Assembly (NCBI GenBank): GCA_003049485.1
Contig: PYST01000211.1
Coordinates: 1 to 64,000 of the forward strand
Origin: Ophioceras dolichostomum
Lineage: Eukaryota; Ascomycota; Sordariomycetes; Magnaporthales; Ophioceraceae
Direction: 5' to 3'
DNA: 64,000 bases
Notes under the pieces: model-generated
What the model was told of the DNA's origin: nothing
Databases searched by the model: none
Seen by the model: the letters and a program-made list of their open reading frames with translations, nothing else
Program-made: the position numbers and the translations under genes
In this document: one piece after another, positions 20,423 through 32,913 of the stretch
How positions within the stretch are numbered: the stretch's first letter is position 1
How the letters are laid out: each line of letters starts with the position of its first letter

Positions 20423-22425
20423 TCACAGCTCCTCCTTGAAGAACTTCTCCTCACTCCCCGTCTCACCTTGCCCTTCCTTCTTCTCCTGTTCTTGTCCCGC
20501 ACCAGCTGCACCAGCGCCACCGGCAGCAGGACCACCCTCGTTCTGTGCCCTCTTTCCAGCCGCAGCCGCCGCGCCTCCCGCAGCAGCCTTCCCATTCCTA
20601 TCCCTGTCATTCCCCAAAGCCTTCCTATTCTCTGCCTCGCCTCCCTGCTGATTTCCTTGCTGATGTCCTTGTCCTTGTCCCTGCCCCTGATCATCCTCGT
20701 CATCATCATCCTCAACAGTGCCAATAATCTCCGGATCCAACCCCGGCTCCTCCACCATCTCCAACTTCCACCCCTTATCCCCCGCCAACGCCTGCAGCTC
20801 CCTCCTCAACGTCTTCACAGTCTCCGGATCCAGCTCCAGCCTCTGCAGCTCCTCGTCAGTCAGGACCTCAACCTGTCCGCCCTGCGCCTTGCTCTTCGCG
20901 ATAGCCAGCACCTCGACCAGTCCACCGCCGGCGCCGACGCCCGTAGCGATCCGCGCGGTGCCTATCCGTCGAGGCGGGGCAGGCGGGGCCAATCGCACGG
21001 GCGGCGCCTGGCCGTCCGCGCCGCCGCCGCTGGCCACGAGGATGTTGTGGCCCCCGATGACGATGCCGCCTACATTCAGGCCCGTGTAGTCGCCGCGCGG
21101 GTTCTGATAGCTCCTCGCCTGTTGCTGGTTCTGCTGGTTCTGTCGCTGCGCGGCGCCCACCATGGCCTGCCGCGCCTCGAGCGTTTTTTGGGTATGCCAC
21201 CGCGCCGCGTCGTCGGCGGACGCGATGACGGGCCGGCAGGAGATGGGGTGCGCGCGAACTGGTTTGGGCGGCACGAATGCGACGTCTTCGCAGAGGCGGG
21301 GTGTTTGCACCATCATCAGGTACGTGCAGGTTGTGACTTCTTTGATCCAGCCGACACGGTCGACGCTGGCGCCCGGCAGGCAGTGGTATTGGATCTCGAT
21401 CGTGCGCGCGCGGCCCGTCAGGTCGCATATCGTGCCGCCTTCGAGACGCTCCACGAGGTAGCGCTGGTCGCCCTTGATGGCCAGCTCTGTGCTCGCGGAG
21501 CGGGGGTGGTGGTGGGCTGGCGTCCCCGCTGCAGCAGCGGCCGCGCCGTCTGCGCGCCCGTCACCCGCCTTCAGCACTGCTTGGTTTGGTTCGTGTTGCT
21601 GTTGGCGAAGGGCGTGCAGCGCGGCGCGGTCGTTCGCCGCTCCCGGAAGCGGCGCCCTGCCGAGGACGTACTCCTGGCTCTTGGGGTCGCGGACGGGTAT
21701 GCCCCCCTTCGCGGCGGCCATGGCGTGGAACTGAACGACGTCCCTGCCATAGCAGAAGCTGTAGCTCCACCATCCGGACACGTAGAAGAGGCACTTGCCC
21801 TCCAGGCCGCTCATCAGCTCCCAGCCCTTTGCTGTGGCGCGGCCGATCTCGCGCGCCTCTTCTGCCTTAGCGAGCTCGGTCGCTGTCTGGTTCGGAGCCG
21901 CGGAAGGGGCGAGTTGGGGGATGGCGCAGAGGTAGCGCGATGGCGGGACGTTGATCAGCTCGTAGGTCTCGGAGACGACGGGGAAGTCTTCGTCTTCGTC
22001 GTAATCCCCCGAAAAAGAAGCGCCGCGGCCGCCGACGCCACTACTACTCCTATCGTGGCCGCTGCCGTCTGTACTTGTGCTATCGGTTGCGGGTGCTCCA
22101 CCGGATGTTGGGGCGTCCGTGGCGGAGGACGGGGATCCGGAGCGTGTTGGAGCGGCGGCGCCTGTGCGTTTGCTGCCGGCTTCGAGGAGTGCTTGCGCGT
22201 CGGCCTCGGTGATGTAGGATTCTGAGAAGACGACCTCGAACTGTTGAGATGAGAGAATGTTAGGCAGTCTCTATCCACGGCCCGACCGGGCCTGGCAAGC
22301 AAGGAAAGTAAAGCGCGTACCTGAGGATGCGCCAGCATGTCATCATGGATGCTGAAGACGTGATGCCTGGCAGCGCAGAACTGCTGGAAGCTGCCGGCCA
22401 GAAGAAAGAAATTGAGACGGCGCAT
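20423..22425 (-). CDS. yos9: Yos9/OS-9 family ER lectin of glycoprotein quality control
   Basis: Exons 22425-22321 and 22240-20423 (GTACGC donor, CAACAG acceptor) give 640 aa. Yos9 works in the ER lumen with the Hrd1-Hrd3 ligase, reading trimmed N-glycans on misfolded proteins for ERAD. After a hydrophobic N-terminus (MRRLNFFLLAGSF) and FEVVFSESYI, the MRH lectin domain spans about residues 175-325. It holds CLFYVSGWWSYSFCYG, VVQFHA, EYVLG, GGTICDLTG, IEIQYHC and a TCTYLMMVQTPRLC closing motif; the Gln, Arg, Glu and Tyr expected for mannose binding are all visible. A glycine/valine-rich region follows, then an acidic Q/G-rich tail. The protein ends FFKEEL, an HDEL-like retrieval signal. The gene is divergent from the MFS transporter. 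Confidence 0.93.
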
Positions 22426-23075
22426 TGTGCCAATGGTTGCACAGCGCTCTTCGCATGCGCGTTGGACTCGATGCTAAACCATAGAAGTGTAGTTGTGCTG
22501 TTCACGCGTGGACAATCCGTCCACTTGATCGTGGATTGAAGCTGGAGATGCTGTCGCGGATAGAGCCGTTGGTCAAGCGAGTGACGTCGCCTTTGTCGAT
22601 GTGGCTTTTTGGGTGCGGCCGGTCAGCTCGGCGATTCCCGTCCTGTCGCATGCATCCAATCAGGGTGCGATGTGTGGGGCCACGGCCGTTCTGCTGGAAA
22701 CTCAAACTGGCATCGCCTCTGGAGTCGGGATGTTGCAAGCTCAGAACTCCTTAAAAACTGTCTACGACGGAAGCTCTTCTTTGCGAATGCATAAAGGAAT
22801 CAACCCCCTCGTTCAAAATGTCAATGGTGCGTTGTCCAAGAGCAATCTTTCTCGATGGACGATATGTTAAGAGAGACCCCAGCCCTCACATGCTTTGTCA
22901 TCATTGGCATCCACTGTTGGCCGTGCGGCAATCCTTCCCGAACCCCCGTACTGAATGTACACCTGTTCAGTCGTGATTTCGCGAGCGTTCGCGATGTTTA
23001 TCTCGCTCCAATTCCATATTGTCTGTCTTGTGCTGCTATAAAGCCCTCATGTGAACGCATTTGCTCTTGTGTGCC
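22426..23075. promoter_or_regulatory. Shared divergent promoter region
   Basis: 650 bp between the Yos9 gene (minus) and the MFS gene (plus). No further gene is supported. It must contain both promoters; no specific regulatory motif was identified with confidence. Confidence 0.5.
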
Positions 23076-25597
23076 ATGTCCTCCTCGGCGCCCAAGGACG
23101 ACATCACCCTTGGCACGTTAGAGAGGCCATCGTTAGCACCTGGTGAGGCCACGAACCCCACAGTAGCCTCTCAGGGGCGAGAAAAGTCCGACGCCGAGCC
23201 TCCCCAGATTGAACCTTTACAAGTGGCGGACAATGGCAATGCCACCGGTGTTCTCTCAGCATCCAATGGTGATGGCGGGCAGGAACAGCCAGCCTCAGCA
23301 GGCCCACCACGAGTATACATCACCGGGTGGCGGCTCTACTTGCTCACTTTTGGGTTTGTCGCCCGTCTCCCATTACCCCTGAACGACAGCTCGTTGCTGT
23401 GAGCTAACAGCATTATCGCACAGACTCTGCCTATCTCTGTTTCTCTCCTCTCTAGAGACCACCATTGTCAGCACCTCCTTAGTGTCCATGACCAATGCTC
23501 TAGGGGGGTTCGAACAGCGTAACTGGGTTGTGACTTCGTACCTGCTGACCTACACAGGTACGTTCGTTGCCTATCACAGACCTCCCTTCTGCTGCTAAGG
23601 CGACCTTGGGCTGACGGCGCCGCATCTCTCTCTCCATGCCAGGTTTTCTCGTCATCACTGCCAAGTTCAGCGATATCTTCGGGCGCAAGTTTGTCCTGCT
23701 GTTCGCCCTGGCTATGTTCACCGTGTTTTCCATCGTGTGTGGCTCGGTGTCTTCCATCACGGCTTTGTAGGCTCCTCCATCGCCCCCTGATTCCAACGTC
23801 TTCGGATCTCCTAGTCTAAAAGGTGTCCTATACTAGAATCATCAACCGAGCTTTCCAAGGCATCGGTGCTTCCGGTATCTACTCGCTGGTAACGGTCATC
23901 AACCCGGAGATGGTCCCTCCGGACAAATGGGGTCGCTATGTTGCCGTCATCTCGCTCGTCAACGTCCTCGCCTCCGTTCTCGGTCCCATCCTCGGCGGCG
24001 CCATCAACGACTCGTCCACCTGGCGCTGGGTCTTCCTGCTGAAGTTTGTTCCCGTCTCCGTCTTTCTTCGGCGTTCTTTTTCTCTCGCTTCCCTTGTCAG
24101 TCATATCCCCAGCCCGGTGTAAGCATAGGCGGATTAATACTGATGGCTGATGCCCCTGTGTCCCACCACGCAGCGCGCCCGCTGGCGCCATCGCTACCGG
24201 CGTCATCGCATTCGTGCTACCCACTCACTTCCCCCATCATGGCAACCCCGCCATCACGCAAATAACGATCCGCGACAAGTTCTCTCGCAACTCACTGGCT
24301 CGACTTGATCTCCTTGGCGCGTTTCTACTCCTCGCCTCTTCCATTCTGCTCGTGTTCGGTTTCGAAGAGGCCGGCACACGCAATCCTTGGAACAGCCCCA
24401 CCATCGTCTCAACGCTCACGCTGGGTGCCGTTGTCTTTGTTGCCTTCGTCGCATGGGAGAAGGTCCTGGAGAGACCACGCTTCACTCAAGAGCCTGTATT
24501 CCCTCTTCGCCTGCTCAAGGATCGACGGTTTGTTGGGATGGTACTGTAAGTTGAAGTTGGGCCCTACCTCTAGGCTACTGATCTCCACGTGAACACCTAG
24601 CTGATGATCCATCCCATCGCCTACTCCCACAGTGTCGGCTTTCTCACTGGCGTCCCCTTTATGACCGTCTTGATCAATGTGCCACAGCGCTTCCAGGCTG
24701 TAAACGGCAACAGCGCCTGGGAAGCTGGCATCCACACTCTCCCCCTACTCTTGTCTGGGCCAGTCGGCACTATCGTCGCCGGTCATTGCGCCTCCAAGCT
24801 CAACGTGCCGCCATTCTACTTGTTGATGGCCGGGGCAAGCTTGCAGGTCCTAGGCACAGGGCTAGCCACAACCGTTGGCCCGAGCGACTTAAACAAGATG
24901 TACGGGTTCGAAGTCCTGATGGGCTTCAGCTTCGGTCTCACACTGATCACGTTGCTCATCTACGTTCCCTTCACTGTCGATCGGGCGGACCTAGGTAAGG
25001 ACCGACACCGACATTTGTGTCTCTGCCCAGGCTGGTTCTACTCCTTCCGTACTAACAAGGTCGGTGTGAAGCCGTTGGCATGAGCTCTGTGACACAGATC
25101 CGCGTCTTAGGTGGGACGATTGGCCTGGCCATCAGGTAAGAACTCTAAGATCTAAGCTTGAACCATCAGTCTATGCGGGCCGGAATAACTAACGCAAGGT
25201 TTTGTTTCCCCTCTCGAAAAGTGCCACCATCCTGAACAACAACATCTCGGGCCGGCTGTTGTCCCTGCTTGATCCATCCCAGATTGCAAGTATATCTGAG
25301 TCCGTGCAGGCCATAACCCTGCTCCCTGAGAGCTTACAAGGCGGGGTTCGGCACATCTTCGCCGATGCCTACAACATCCGTAAGCAGCATTCCCTGTCTT
25401 CTCCTCTCAGCCCCTCTCAAGGTTTTCCTATTTGGGAATCTTGGCCCGCGCGACCTCGCGCTCGCGAAGCTCGCAATGCTATTGCCAACAAGATCATGAC
25501 CGTAGTCGAATTAGCTGCTTGCCTGACACCGCGACGAAAGTCTCACTTGATGATCTTAGGAGAGCATATAGCTTGGCGGAGTAGAGAGGAGAATTAA
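23076..25597 (+). CDS. MFS drug:H+ antiporter, DHA2 family
   Basis: Proton-driven exporter of small molecules at the plasma membrane. Exons in phase: 23076-23353, 23424-23557, 23643-23766, 23837-24043, 24174-24545, 24633-24994, 25072-25135 and 25222-25597 (about 638 aa). A hydrophilic N-terminus of 85 residues precedes TM1. LETTIVSTSLVSM follows the LD(x)TIV pattern of DHA2. FSDIFGRKF is motif A, INRAFQGIGASG is the motif-B region with its Arg, and LGPILGGAINDSSTWRWVF is motif C. Later TM segments include GFLTGVPFMTVLINVPQRFQ. The expected last helix after FADAYNIR is missing: a GTAAGC at 25380 may be an unresolved donor, or the C-terminus is truncated and replaced by a 70-residue basic tail. 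Confidence 0.88.
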
Positions 25598-26051
25598 GTG
25601 CTATATCCACGTGCTTGTTGCCCACGAGATATGCTAACAGTGAGGAAAACAAAACCCAAAATCCAACGCATCATCAGAGATGCGAGCCGTAATGTACTTC
25701 AGTGTCGCGGTATGGGTGTCGTCGCTACTGCTCTGGGAGCGTCACCCAAAAAAGGCCAAGGATCTAGTCGACACATATTAATCACTCCCAGAGACCACGC
25801 AGAGACGCTCGCTCGCCTGATCCCATGCCAATACCACCTACACCGTCCCATTCCACTTGCACATCTGATCCAGCAGCGCGAGAAGCCGCCAGCGGACCAC
25901 CATCGACCATCAAGTATCAAGGCAGCTCCCATCCAACTGCGACCACAACCGCAGCAGCAGCAGCAGCAGCAAGCACACTCCTCCCCATCACCCGCACCTC
26001 CATCCCTCCTCCTCCCCTCCCGCTCCGACTCACCCCCGCGACGCCCAGCCC
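25598..26051. other. Convergent 3' intergenic region
   Basis: 454 bp between the MFS gene and the cutinase gene, which point towards each other. The stretch 25940-26050 is CAG/CCTCC-rich low complexity. No gene is supported. Confidence 0.5.
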
Positions 26052-27253
26052 CTAGGCCGCACCAGCAGCAGCCCCCGCGCCCGCGCCGTCCTTCACAGCG
26101 TTCCCAACAATAAACTTGGCCGCCGTGTCCGCGTCCCTGCCGTACGTCAGGTGCGGAGCGAGGACGAGGCTGCCGCCCGCGCAGATGTTGTCGCCGTTGT
26201 GGCAGATGACCAGGGTCTTGTCCGCGCCGACGCCCGCGACGGGCTGGCCGTTGTCCGGGTCGCCGAAGATGACGGCGCTCGACACGCGCGCCGTCACGGC
26301 CGCGGGCAGCATGGCGGCCGCGTTGTGCACGAGCTGGCCGCCCTGCGAGTAGCCGGACATTACGAGCTTGGTGTTGGGGCAGGCGGTCATGAATTTGGTT
26401 ACTTGGTCCGCCCTGTTTTTTGCGGGAGTCATCATCGTCAGCTCTCTTGCCTCATTGCCACCATGCATGGCCGGCCGGCCGGCCATGATTGTCGGCTGTG
26501 GGGGAGGCGGCGAGGTGGAAGGCCAGGATAAACTCACATCTCCTTGCTACCCTTCGGATCGCCGCCCACCAGGAACCCCTGCACGTTGGCCGCGTAGTCG
26601 ACGCCCTGCACGGCGACGGACATGCCCTTGGCCATCGCCTTTACGGCCTCGAACATGGGCGGGCCCGCGATGGTGCCGACGTTGCCGGCCTCCGTCGTGC
26701 CGCGCGCGAAGACGATCGTCATGTCGGCGCACTGGCCGTTCGCGTTCTGCGTCGCGTCAATACCCAGAGCTAGAGCTAGCGCTTGGTTCGCGGCGGCGAG
26801 CTGGAGCTCGCCTTCTGAGAGGGCGATGTTGAGGGGGAAGAGGGAGAGGGCGAGGGAGAGGAGGGTGTTGATGTCGATGTTGGTGTTGGTGTCGGTGCTG
26901 GTGGAGCGGCGGGTGCTTGTGGTGGGTTGCTGCTGATTTTGCTGGGCGTGGATGGTGCTGGGTGTTGTGTTGTTGTTCAGGGGTGCTTCTGGTGTTGATG
27001 CAGGTTGCAGTGATGCTGGAGCGAGTTCTGATGCTGGCTTTGACACTGGAGCGAGTGCTGCTGCTGGGGCTGGAACTGGGCGTATTGCTGGTTGTTGACC
27101 TACTTCCGTTGACGCTTGGCGCGCCACGATAGCTGGTTCCTCAAGTGCTGCTGCCATGGTCTCCTCGCCGCCGTTGTTGACGACGGTGAGAGGGTGGGCG
27201 CTGCCCAGGGTTGCCATCAGGGCGATGGTGAGGAATGTGCCGGCCGCCCTCAT
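26052..27253 (-). CDS. Secreted cutinase (CE5) with long N-terminal Pro/Ala/Thr linker
   Basis: Serine esterase that hydrolyses cutin or similar polyesters outside the cell. Exons 27253-26538 and 26412-26052 (GTGAGT donor, AACAG acceptor) give 358 aa. Signal peptide about residues 1-19 (ATLGSAHP). Residues 45-150 are Pro/Ala/Gln/Ser/Thr-rich, much longer than the pro-region of typical cutinases of about 200-230 aa. The catalytic domain starts near CADMTIVFARGTTEAG. The nucleophile Ser is in VMSGYSQGG, the Asp in HNGDNIC, and the His in LAPHLTYG. The C-terminal tail is Gly/Ala-rich. The linker looks like the mucin-type spacers that tether wall-associated or modular enzymes, but no second domain is recognisable at its N-terminal end. 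Confidence 0.92.
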
Positions 27254-30200
27254 GTCGTTGTTCTGTTGATATGTGGGTTGGGGTATCTTGTGTGTCTTGT
27301 CGGCACGAAATATAGAAGGTTGTTATGTCGCTGGCTTCGTACGAGGAAGGGCCTGCTGCTGGATCGCTCGCTGGCGTGGTTGTGATGAAGGTTATGGGGG
27401 ATGGTGAGCATTTGGTCTCTTTATCTGTCGATGACGACCCTAGAGTCCTTATATCATGGCAGGAATCCAGATGACGCGGGAAACCGGACCACCTTCTCCC
27501 AAGCAGGTGCCGTCCTTTTTTGGTATCCCGGAAGGGAAAGCTGGGGTTTTTCTATGGCGTGGTGATGTGATGCCCCCTCTCGCGCTCTCCACCGTTGATG
27601 ATCTCAAACGTTATCGCCCAAACCCCTGGACCCTGTTCATCGGTGGCCACCTGTAATGCAAGCGCACTTCTCAATCCTTTCCCTTTACGGATCTGCCGGC
27701 CCCCCCCAAGGCTTCTGCTACCCTGTTGATGTCTCGCGTCTCGTAAGGTTGGGCGATTGGGGCAACGGATGAAAAGAAGAAGGGATGGAAAGGCAGGGAA
27801 GTTGTACGCCTTGTTTCTCAAGACGAGCCTGGACAATTGCATCATCAGCAATGCGACAGACAGGTATTCCCCGGTCTATAAGAAGTCCTTTTGTTCGTTT
27901 CCTTTCGCTACGCACAGCCAACATAGGGGCAGGCTTCAAGCTCGTCGACACCGCCATATTTGCACAGATCCCCGTCACCAGGTCTACCATGTGCGCTTGT
28001 TTTTGTAGGTTCGGCGATACTTCCCGTCACGTTGACGCGTGAGGCTACTAGCAACTGTACGGAATTGACTGTCTCTGTATGTCGGCGAGATAAAAAGTCG
28101 CACGGGTGTCTCTTGACCAACCGGCGCCAGCACCATGTCGAGCCGGGTCTGCCGAAAGGAGCCAATCACGCGCTGATACTGCCCAACCGGACTCGGCTCA
28201 ACAATTCTAGTGTGCCCTCCCCCAGGTGGCGCTTGTAATGCACTATGGCGACTCTTATAAGGGCCAAGGCCAAGCGGTTTACAAATACTCCGGCGCAGTA
28301 GTCGCAGATCTTCAGGGGCGCATTGCTTGTCTCACTCATTTGCAGTGTCCCATTTGGAGGGAACATCTCGTCCGTCTTGCGTCTCCTGTTCGTGTCCGAA
28401 TTTAGCGTTTTTGGTTGTCGCGTGCGTGGTATGACGATAGAACGAATTAGTGATCATTTTCGCGCATCTTGCTTTGGGCATGAGATCTCTTATCCATACG
28501 CCCTGCAGGGGAGGATGCCTCCAGCCTGGCTGATTGCGGCCTAGCTGATGAGGGGCTGTGAGGGAATACAAAATACCGGCCTGGCTGCATCACGCAGGCA
28601 GCCTAACCAAAAACATCCTCCCGTAGATGCCGTCAAGTCTACCCGACATCATCGTATGAAGCCGAAGGAAAGGAACCTCAGCCAATGCCTCATCGGACGG
28701 TAATGTGCATCAGAAGTCACGCCATCCTATTCCATTCTGTTGGACTGCAGGGTCAGGGAAGACAATCATCAGTCATCAGTCAGTTGCAACGAGGCTACAC
28801 ATTTGCGTCGGACTACTCACTTCGGGCACAAACTGCACAGGTTGGGATCGGTCTTTCGCAACCTTTCTCCCTTTTTGGGAGATTCGCCGTGCGTTGTTCC
28901 GAGTTCCTTGTTGGGGAAATGCGATTCGCCCGTCGATCTCGATCTATGAAACTCAAAAGTAAGAACCACGAGGAACCCCTGTCCTTTCTCCCACGCAAGC
29001 TCGGGTTTTTGAACTTAACGACAGGGTAGCCCGGTCATCCTCATTACTAGGGAGAGGCTGAAAAGCCATTAATCCCAGCGTCTGATTGGGCGTCGTCTCG
29101 ACCAAACTTTGGTGATGGCTTCCTCCTTGCAGGTGCACAGTCGTTCCTCCAAGAATCAGTACTACTTAGTACTTAGGTACACCTTCTTATCATTTCTTCC
29201 TCCGTTCAAGTTAGTTGACATCGACAAGTCGGTGCTCACCTATTCGCGGGAAAAAAATAGGAGATGCGTGGCCGTGGGTTCCATGGATCGGCCTTCCATC
29301 GTGCCTACCGTCTGATGCCCTCCTCCCTCTCGGCATCGCTCTGCCTAACTGTCTGTACTAATAGCCTCTCCGCTTCGACTGATGGCAGGTTGAGAGTGAG
29401 GAGCACAAACTTGCTTGACAGTTTTGCGAATGTACGCGGGCCGAGTCGACCGATCTTCCCCCCCCTACTCTATCGCTGAGTGCTTCTAGATCCTCGTGGA
29501 AGCTGTCAAAACGCAGCCTGGAGGCAAGCTTCGAGGGCTTGGAGGGACTGGACCGCTCGACGCGCGCCTCAGCGCCATGTACTCTACACCGTCGCCTCCG
29601 ATGAAGTAGCACAGCAACGTTCTCTTCAAGACTTGCGACGGACGTGCCCTTCGGCACCAAGTGCTTAAGGCTGCTGTACAAGTAGCCCTTCGATTCGTTC
29701 GGAGAGACTCGTACAACACCGCACTTGTGAGAACATCAGTTTGCCTTCATTGGTCGAAAGGACGGCGCTTCGCATCATCCGACTTTAGCTCCCTAGCTAC
29801 CTACCTACTGACCCGATGGCGATTTTCCAAGCGAGCATGAAGCACGACTTTGCTTCTCATCTCAAACGCTTGTTCGGCCATTATCCCAATGTCAAATACA
29901 GTTCGCGAGAAGGGAGTTACGAAGATTCCCAATAGTTTGAAGGACATCGTAATGGACTGTAAATTACAGCAACCTATTTTGTAGGCTCCTTTAAGAATAA
30001 AATTGAGAGATCTGCGTAAGACTAGGAAGTTATGTATGGGATGGCTCGTCGATCTCTAAGGTTTCTACCTGGGTTGCTTTCCGGAATCGTTTATGTCATC
30101 AGTTTGATGCTCACCTCAACGATGAATGTTGGGCTCGGCCAAGCTGCTCGAATGCCGCTGACACACCCGCCACCACAATGGGCTCTTTCGGTTGCTAATG

Positions 30201-31706
30201 TGCCGAGAATCGCATGGAGATTCGGGATTTTTGCCTCGAGAACAATGGAAAGAGAAATTGGCCGACGAGGGATCAAAAGCACACGTGATTATTTTAACCG
30301 CCAGGCAGACACAAGCGCAAGAGCCGCCCGCCAGGTGTGTGGGATTTAGGTGAGGTGAGCAGAAGAGTTAGTAACGTGACCAGAGGTCGCTGCTGCGTTA
30401 ATTGCGCCCAATCATTTCCCGGTCCACCACCAGCGCTGAAACATGCTTCCAAATCCCCTTTTGACCACCGCTCCACAAGTGCGCTGTGGTGGTCCAATTT
30501 CGACTTTCACTTTGTGCACTTTGTGAGGGAGAGTTTCTTCCCTGGGGCCTCGGATGCCTATTTTGAGGGAAGGGGGGCGTTTGCTTTCTTTGTTTCCCTT
30601 ATTTAAGCGCGACGCGACATGAAAGCACGCGAACGAACCACCCACCAAGCAGACCCCGTCAGGCCCTGGCGAGCGGGGGAGCAGTGCTCCACGTAGAGTC
30701 CTCTGTGGAGTGGTTACGGCAGTCATCATCAGCCGGGAAGCCTGGATGGGGTTTTTTTATTTCCCGCGCGGCAAGTGCAGCAGCTAGAGTCTGGTCCCAA
30801 GAAACACAAGAAACAAACCCAAAAAAGGGCGAGTGCGGCCGGGGTCGGACACGAAATGATTCACCCAGAGGCGTCGCCGCTGAGACGCGGACCCCACCTT
30901 CTTTCCGGGTCGGCCGTTCGGCGGCCAGCCACCCTCCACACATTGGCAGAGCCGCACCTGTTCGTGGTAGGCGTGTGAGCCATGAGACCACTTCTCACCT
31001 TCTCCCTCCTATAGCAAGGCCCTTTTGCGTATTTTTTCGGCGGTAGAATCGTGGGGTCAGGCGGGCGATGTGGGGTTGCGGGATCTGCGACTGTTTGTGA
31101 GTGTTGTTCTGGGCACCCTACCTAACGTACTTGTGGTGTGCGTGCGTGCAAATGGCCGGAGGGGGGGAGGCGGAGAATCGTGAACAAACTTGCAGGATGG
31201 ATACAATAAGAATGACTGCGTCCCCTCTCTGCTGGGCCGGGCCTGGTTCTGTTCGACCATCGCCATCAATCATTCGCCGGCCTTTGTGCTCTTCCCTTTG
31301 TTCTTTTCCTTTTGTTGTCCTCCCTTCTCCCCTGTTTTCTTTCATCTTTTGTTGCCTCCTTGGCTCTCAGGCCTTCGTTTCTTTTTTCCCCGAGGTCTAT
31401 TTTTTGTCCCTACTGGCTGCTTGACGCGCCATTTCGTGGGACTCCATTGTGGTGCCTATTGTTGTAGACGATCACCGCTCTTTCAATAGAGGATTGCTTC
31501 CTATTGTGCGCTGCGGGGGACTCATCACGAGACACCTTTTGACCCCCTTCTCCCGCTCTCCCCCTCTTCTTCTAATCACCAACGCTCTGTCATTTTTTTA
31601 AGCTTCTTTTCTCAGGCCCTCTTTATTTTTTCTTCAACAAACTCGCCTTTCATCTAGCACGAATTCCGCTGTCCTCGTATCATAGTCATCATCGTCAGTC
31701 ATCAAA
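27254..31706. other. Gene-poor 4.4-kb region
   Basis: Only short, mutually overlapping open frames with no domain, no signal peptide and no consistent splice pattern. The proximal 200-400 bases at each end are promoters of the cutinase and Fig1-like genes. Base composition is not strongly AT-rich, so it does not look like a block of heavily RIP-mutated repeats. A CT-rich tract precedes the Fig1-like start (31290-31700). A long noncoding transcript or a lineage-specific gene cannot be excluded. Confidence 0.5.
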
Positions 31707-32913
31707 ATGGTCTGGCCACTCCTGTACAAGGCCGTCAAGTACGGCTTCAAGAGGCGCAACAGCAAGAACAAAAGTTTCGGCAGGGAAGACAGCACGACTT
31801 CTCTCGAGCCCGTCCTCAAGGATCACAAATATGGACCGGTCGATTACGTCTTCCACTTCCTCCCTTTCCCTATCATCCTGTTCTACAGTAAGTTTCCCGC
31901 CGTTTCCCCGCCGTCCATGCTGCTCTTTGTGTTGTGTGTGTCTACGTCCAAGTCTGACCCCGTTACCTCTCCACAAATTACAGTCTTCAGCTTTGTCGGC
32001 TGCTTGAGTACATCTCCCGGCATGCCTGGACTTAATCTCGTGTCTCTGACACGGAACTCGAACTCGACCGGTGGAGAGATCACCGTCAAGGTCGGCTATT
32101 TCGGTGAGCTTTGGGTCTTCCCTGTCACTTTCGTGGTCCCCATAGACGGACGGGCCCGCGCTCCCGCCACGCATCATGCTGACCCCCACAATTCCAGGCC
32201 TCTGCCTCAAGACCCCCGATACCGGCGAGGTCTGCGGCGCCAGCGCCACTGGTCGATCGACCGACACCGTCGCCAAGGACCTGCTGCCGCCGTCCTGGCT
32301 GGCTCGCAACGCGTCTGGCGACGACGTGGCCGCCGGCAACGACGCGACCGCCATGATCCAGACCGGCCAGATCCTCCAATCGCGCATCTTTGCGCCCATC
32401 TTCGCCGTGGCGGGCGTCCTCTTCGTCTTGGGCCTCGGCGCGCTCATCGGCCTGTCCGTCTACATCCGCCGGGCCCGCAAGGCGGCCGCCAAGGGCAACG
32501 GCAGCGGCGTCGTCAAGGGCGGCCGCCCCTACGTCATGCTCCGCCGCTGCGTGCTGGCGCTCCTCTGGACGAGCGAGGCCGTCGCGCTGATGTCGTCCCT
32601 GGCCACGTCACAGACCGCGGCCGCGCTGGCGTACGCCGCGGGCAGTATCATGGAGGGTCCCACCAAGGGCGTGACTCTCTCGAAGGGCATCTCGGTCGAG
32701 GCGCTGCAGTGGACCGCGGCGGCGCTCGAGCTGCTGTTCGTGCTGTACATCGCCTACTCGCACAAGACCGAGGGCGCCGTCACCCGGCGCAAGCCGCGCG
32801 ATGCCGAGAAGGCTTGGCCAGGCCAAGGGGGGCAGTCGCGGGGACAGTCGCCTGACAGCCAGGAGTACATGCCTGAGCCGCAGTATGATGAGAGGTACCC
32901 TCCGAGAGGTTAG
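31707..32913 (+). CDS. Fig1-domain calcium regulator / membrane-fusion protein
   Basis: Exons 31707-31887, 31984-32103 and 32198-32913 give 338 aa, each junction with GTAAGT or GTGAGC donors and correct phase. Fig1-family proteins are four-TM plasma-membrane proteins that promote low-affinity Ca2+ influx and cell fusion in mating. The first TM is in FHFLPFPIILFYIFSFVG. The extracellular loop has the family's GCLSTSPGMPGLNLVSL, then VKVGYFGLCLKT (GxFGxC signature) and a second cysteine in EVCGAS. TM2 is at IFAPIFAVAGVLFVLGLGAL, TM3 around MLRRCVLALLWTSEAVAL, and TM4 at ALQWTAAALELLFVLYIAYS. The cytoplasmic tail is hydrophilic with PQYDERYPP. An AT-poor, CT-rich leader precedes the ATG. Confidence 0.9.

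Noticed and set aside
20342..22225. 627-codon plus-strand open frame
   Set aside because: Antisense to the Yos9 gene, whose MRH motifs and splice site are clear; the plus-strand frame is GC-rich shadow with Leu/Ser/Arg bias.
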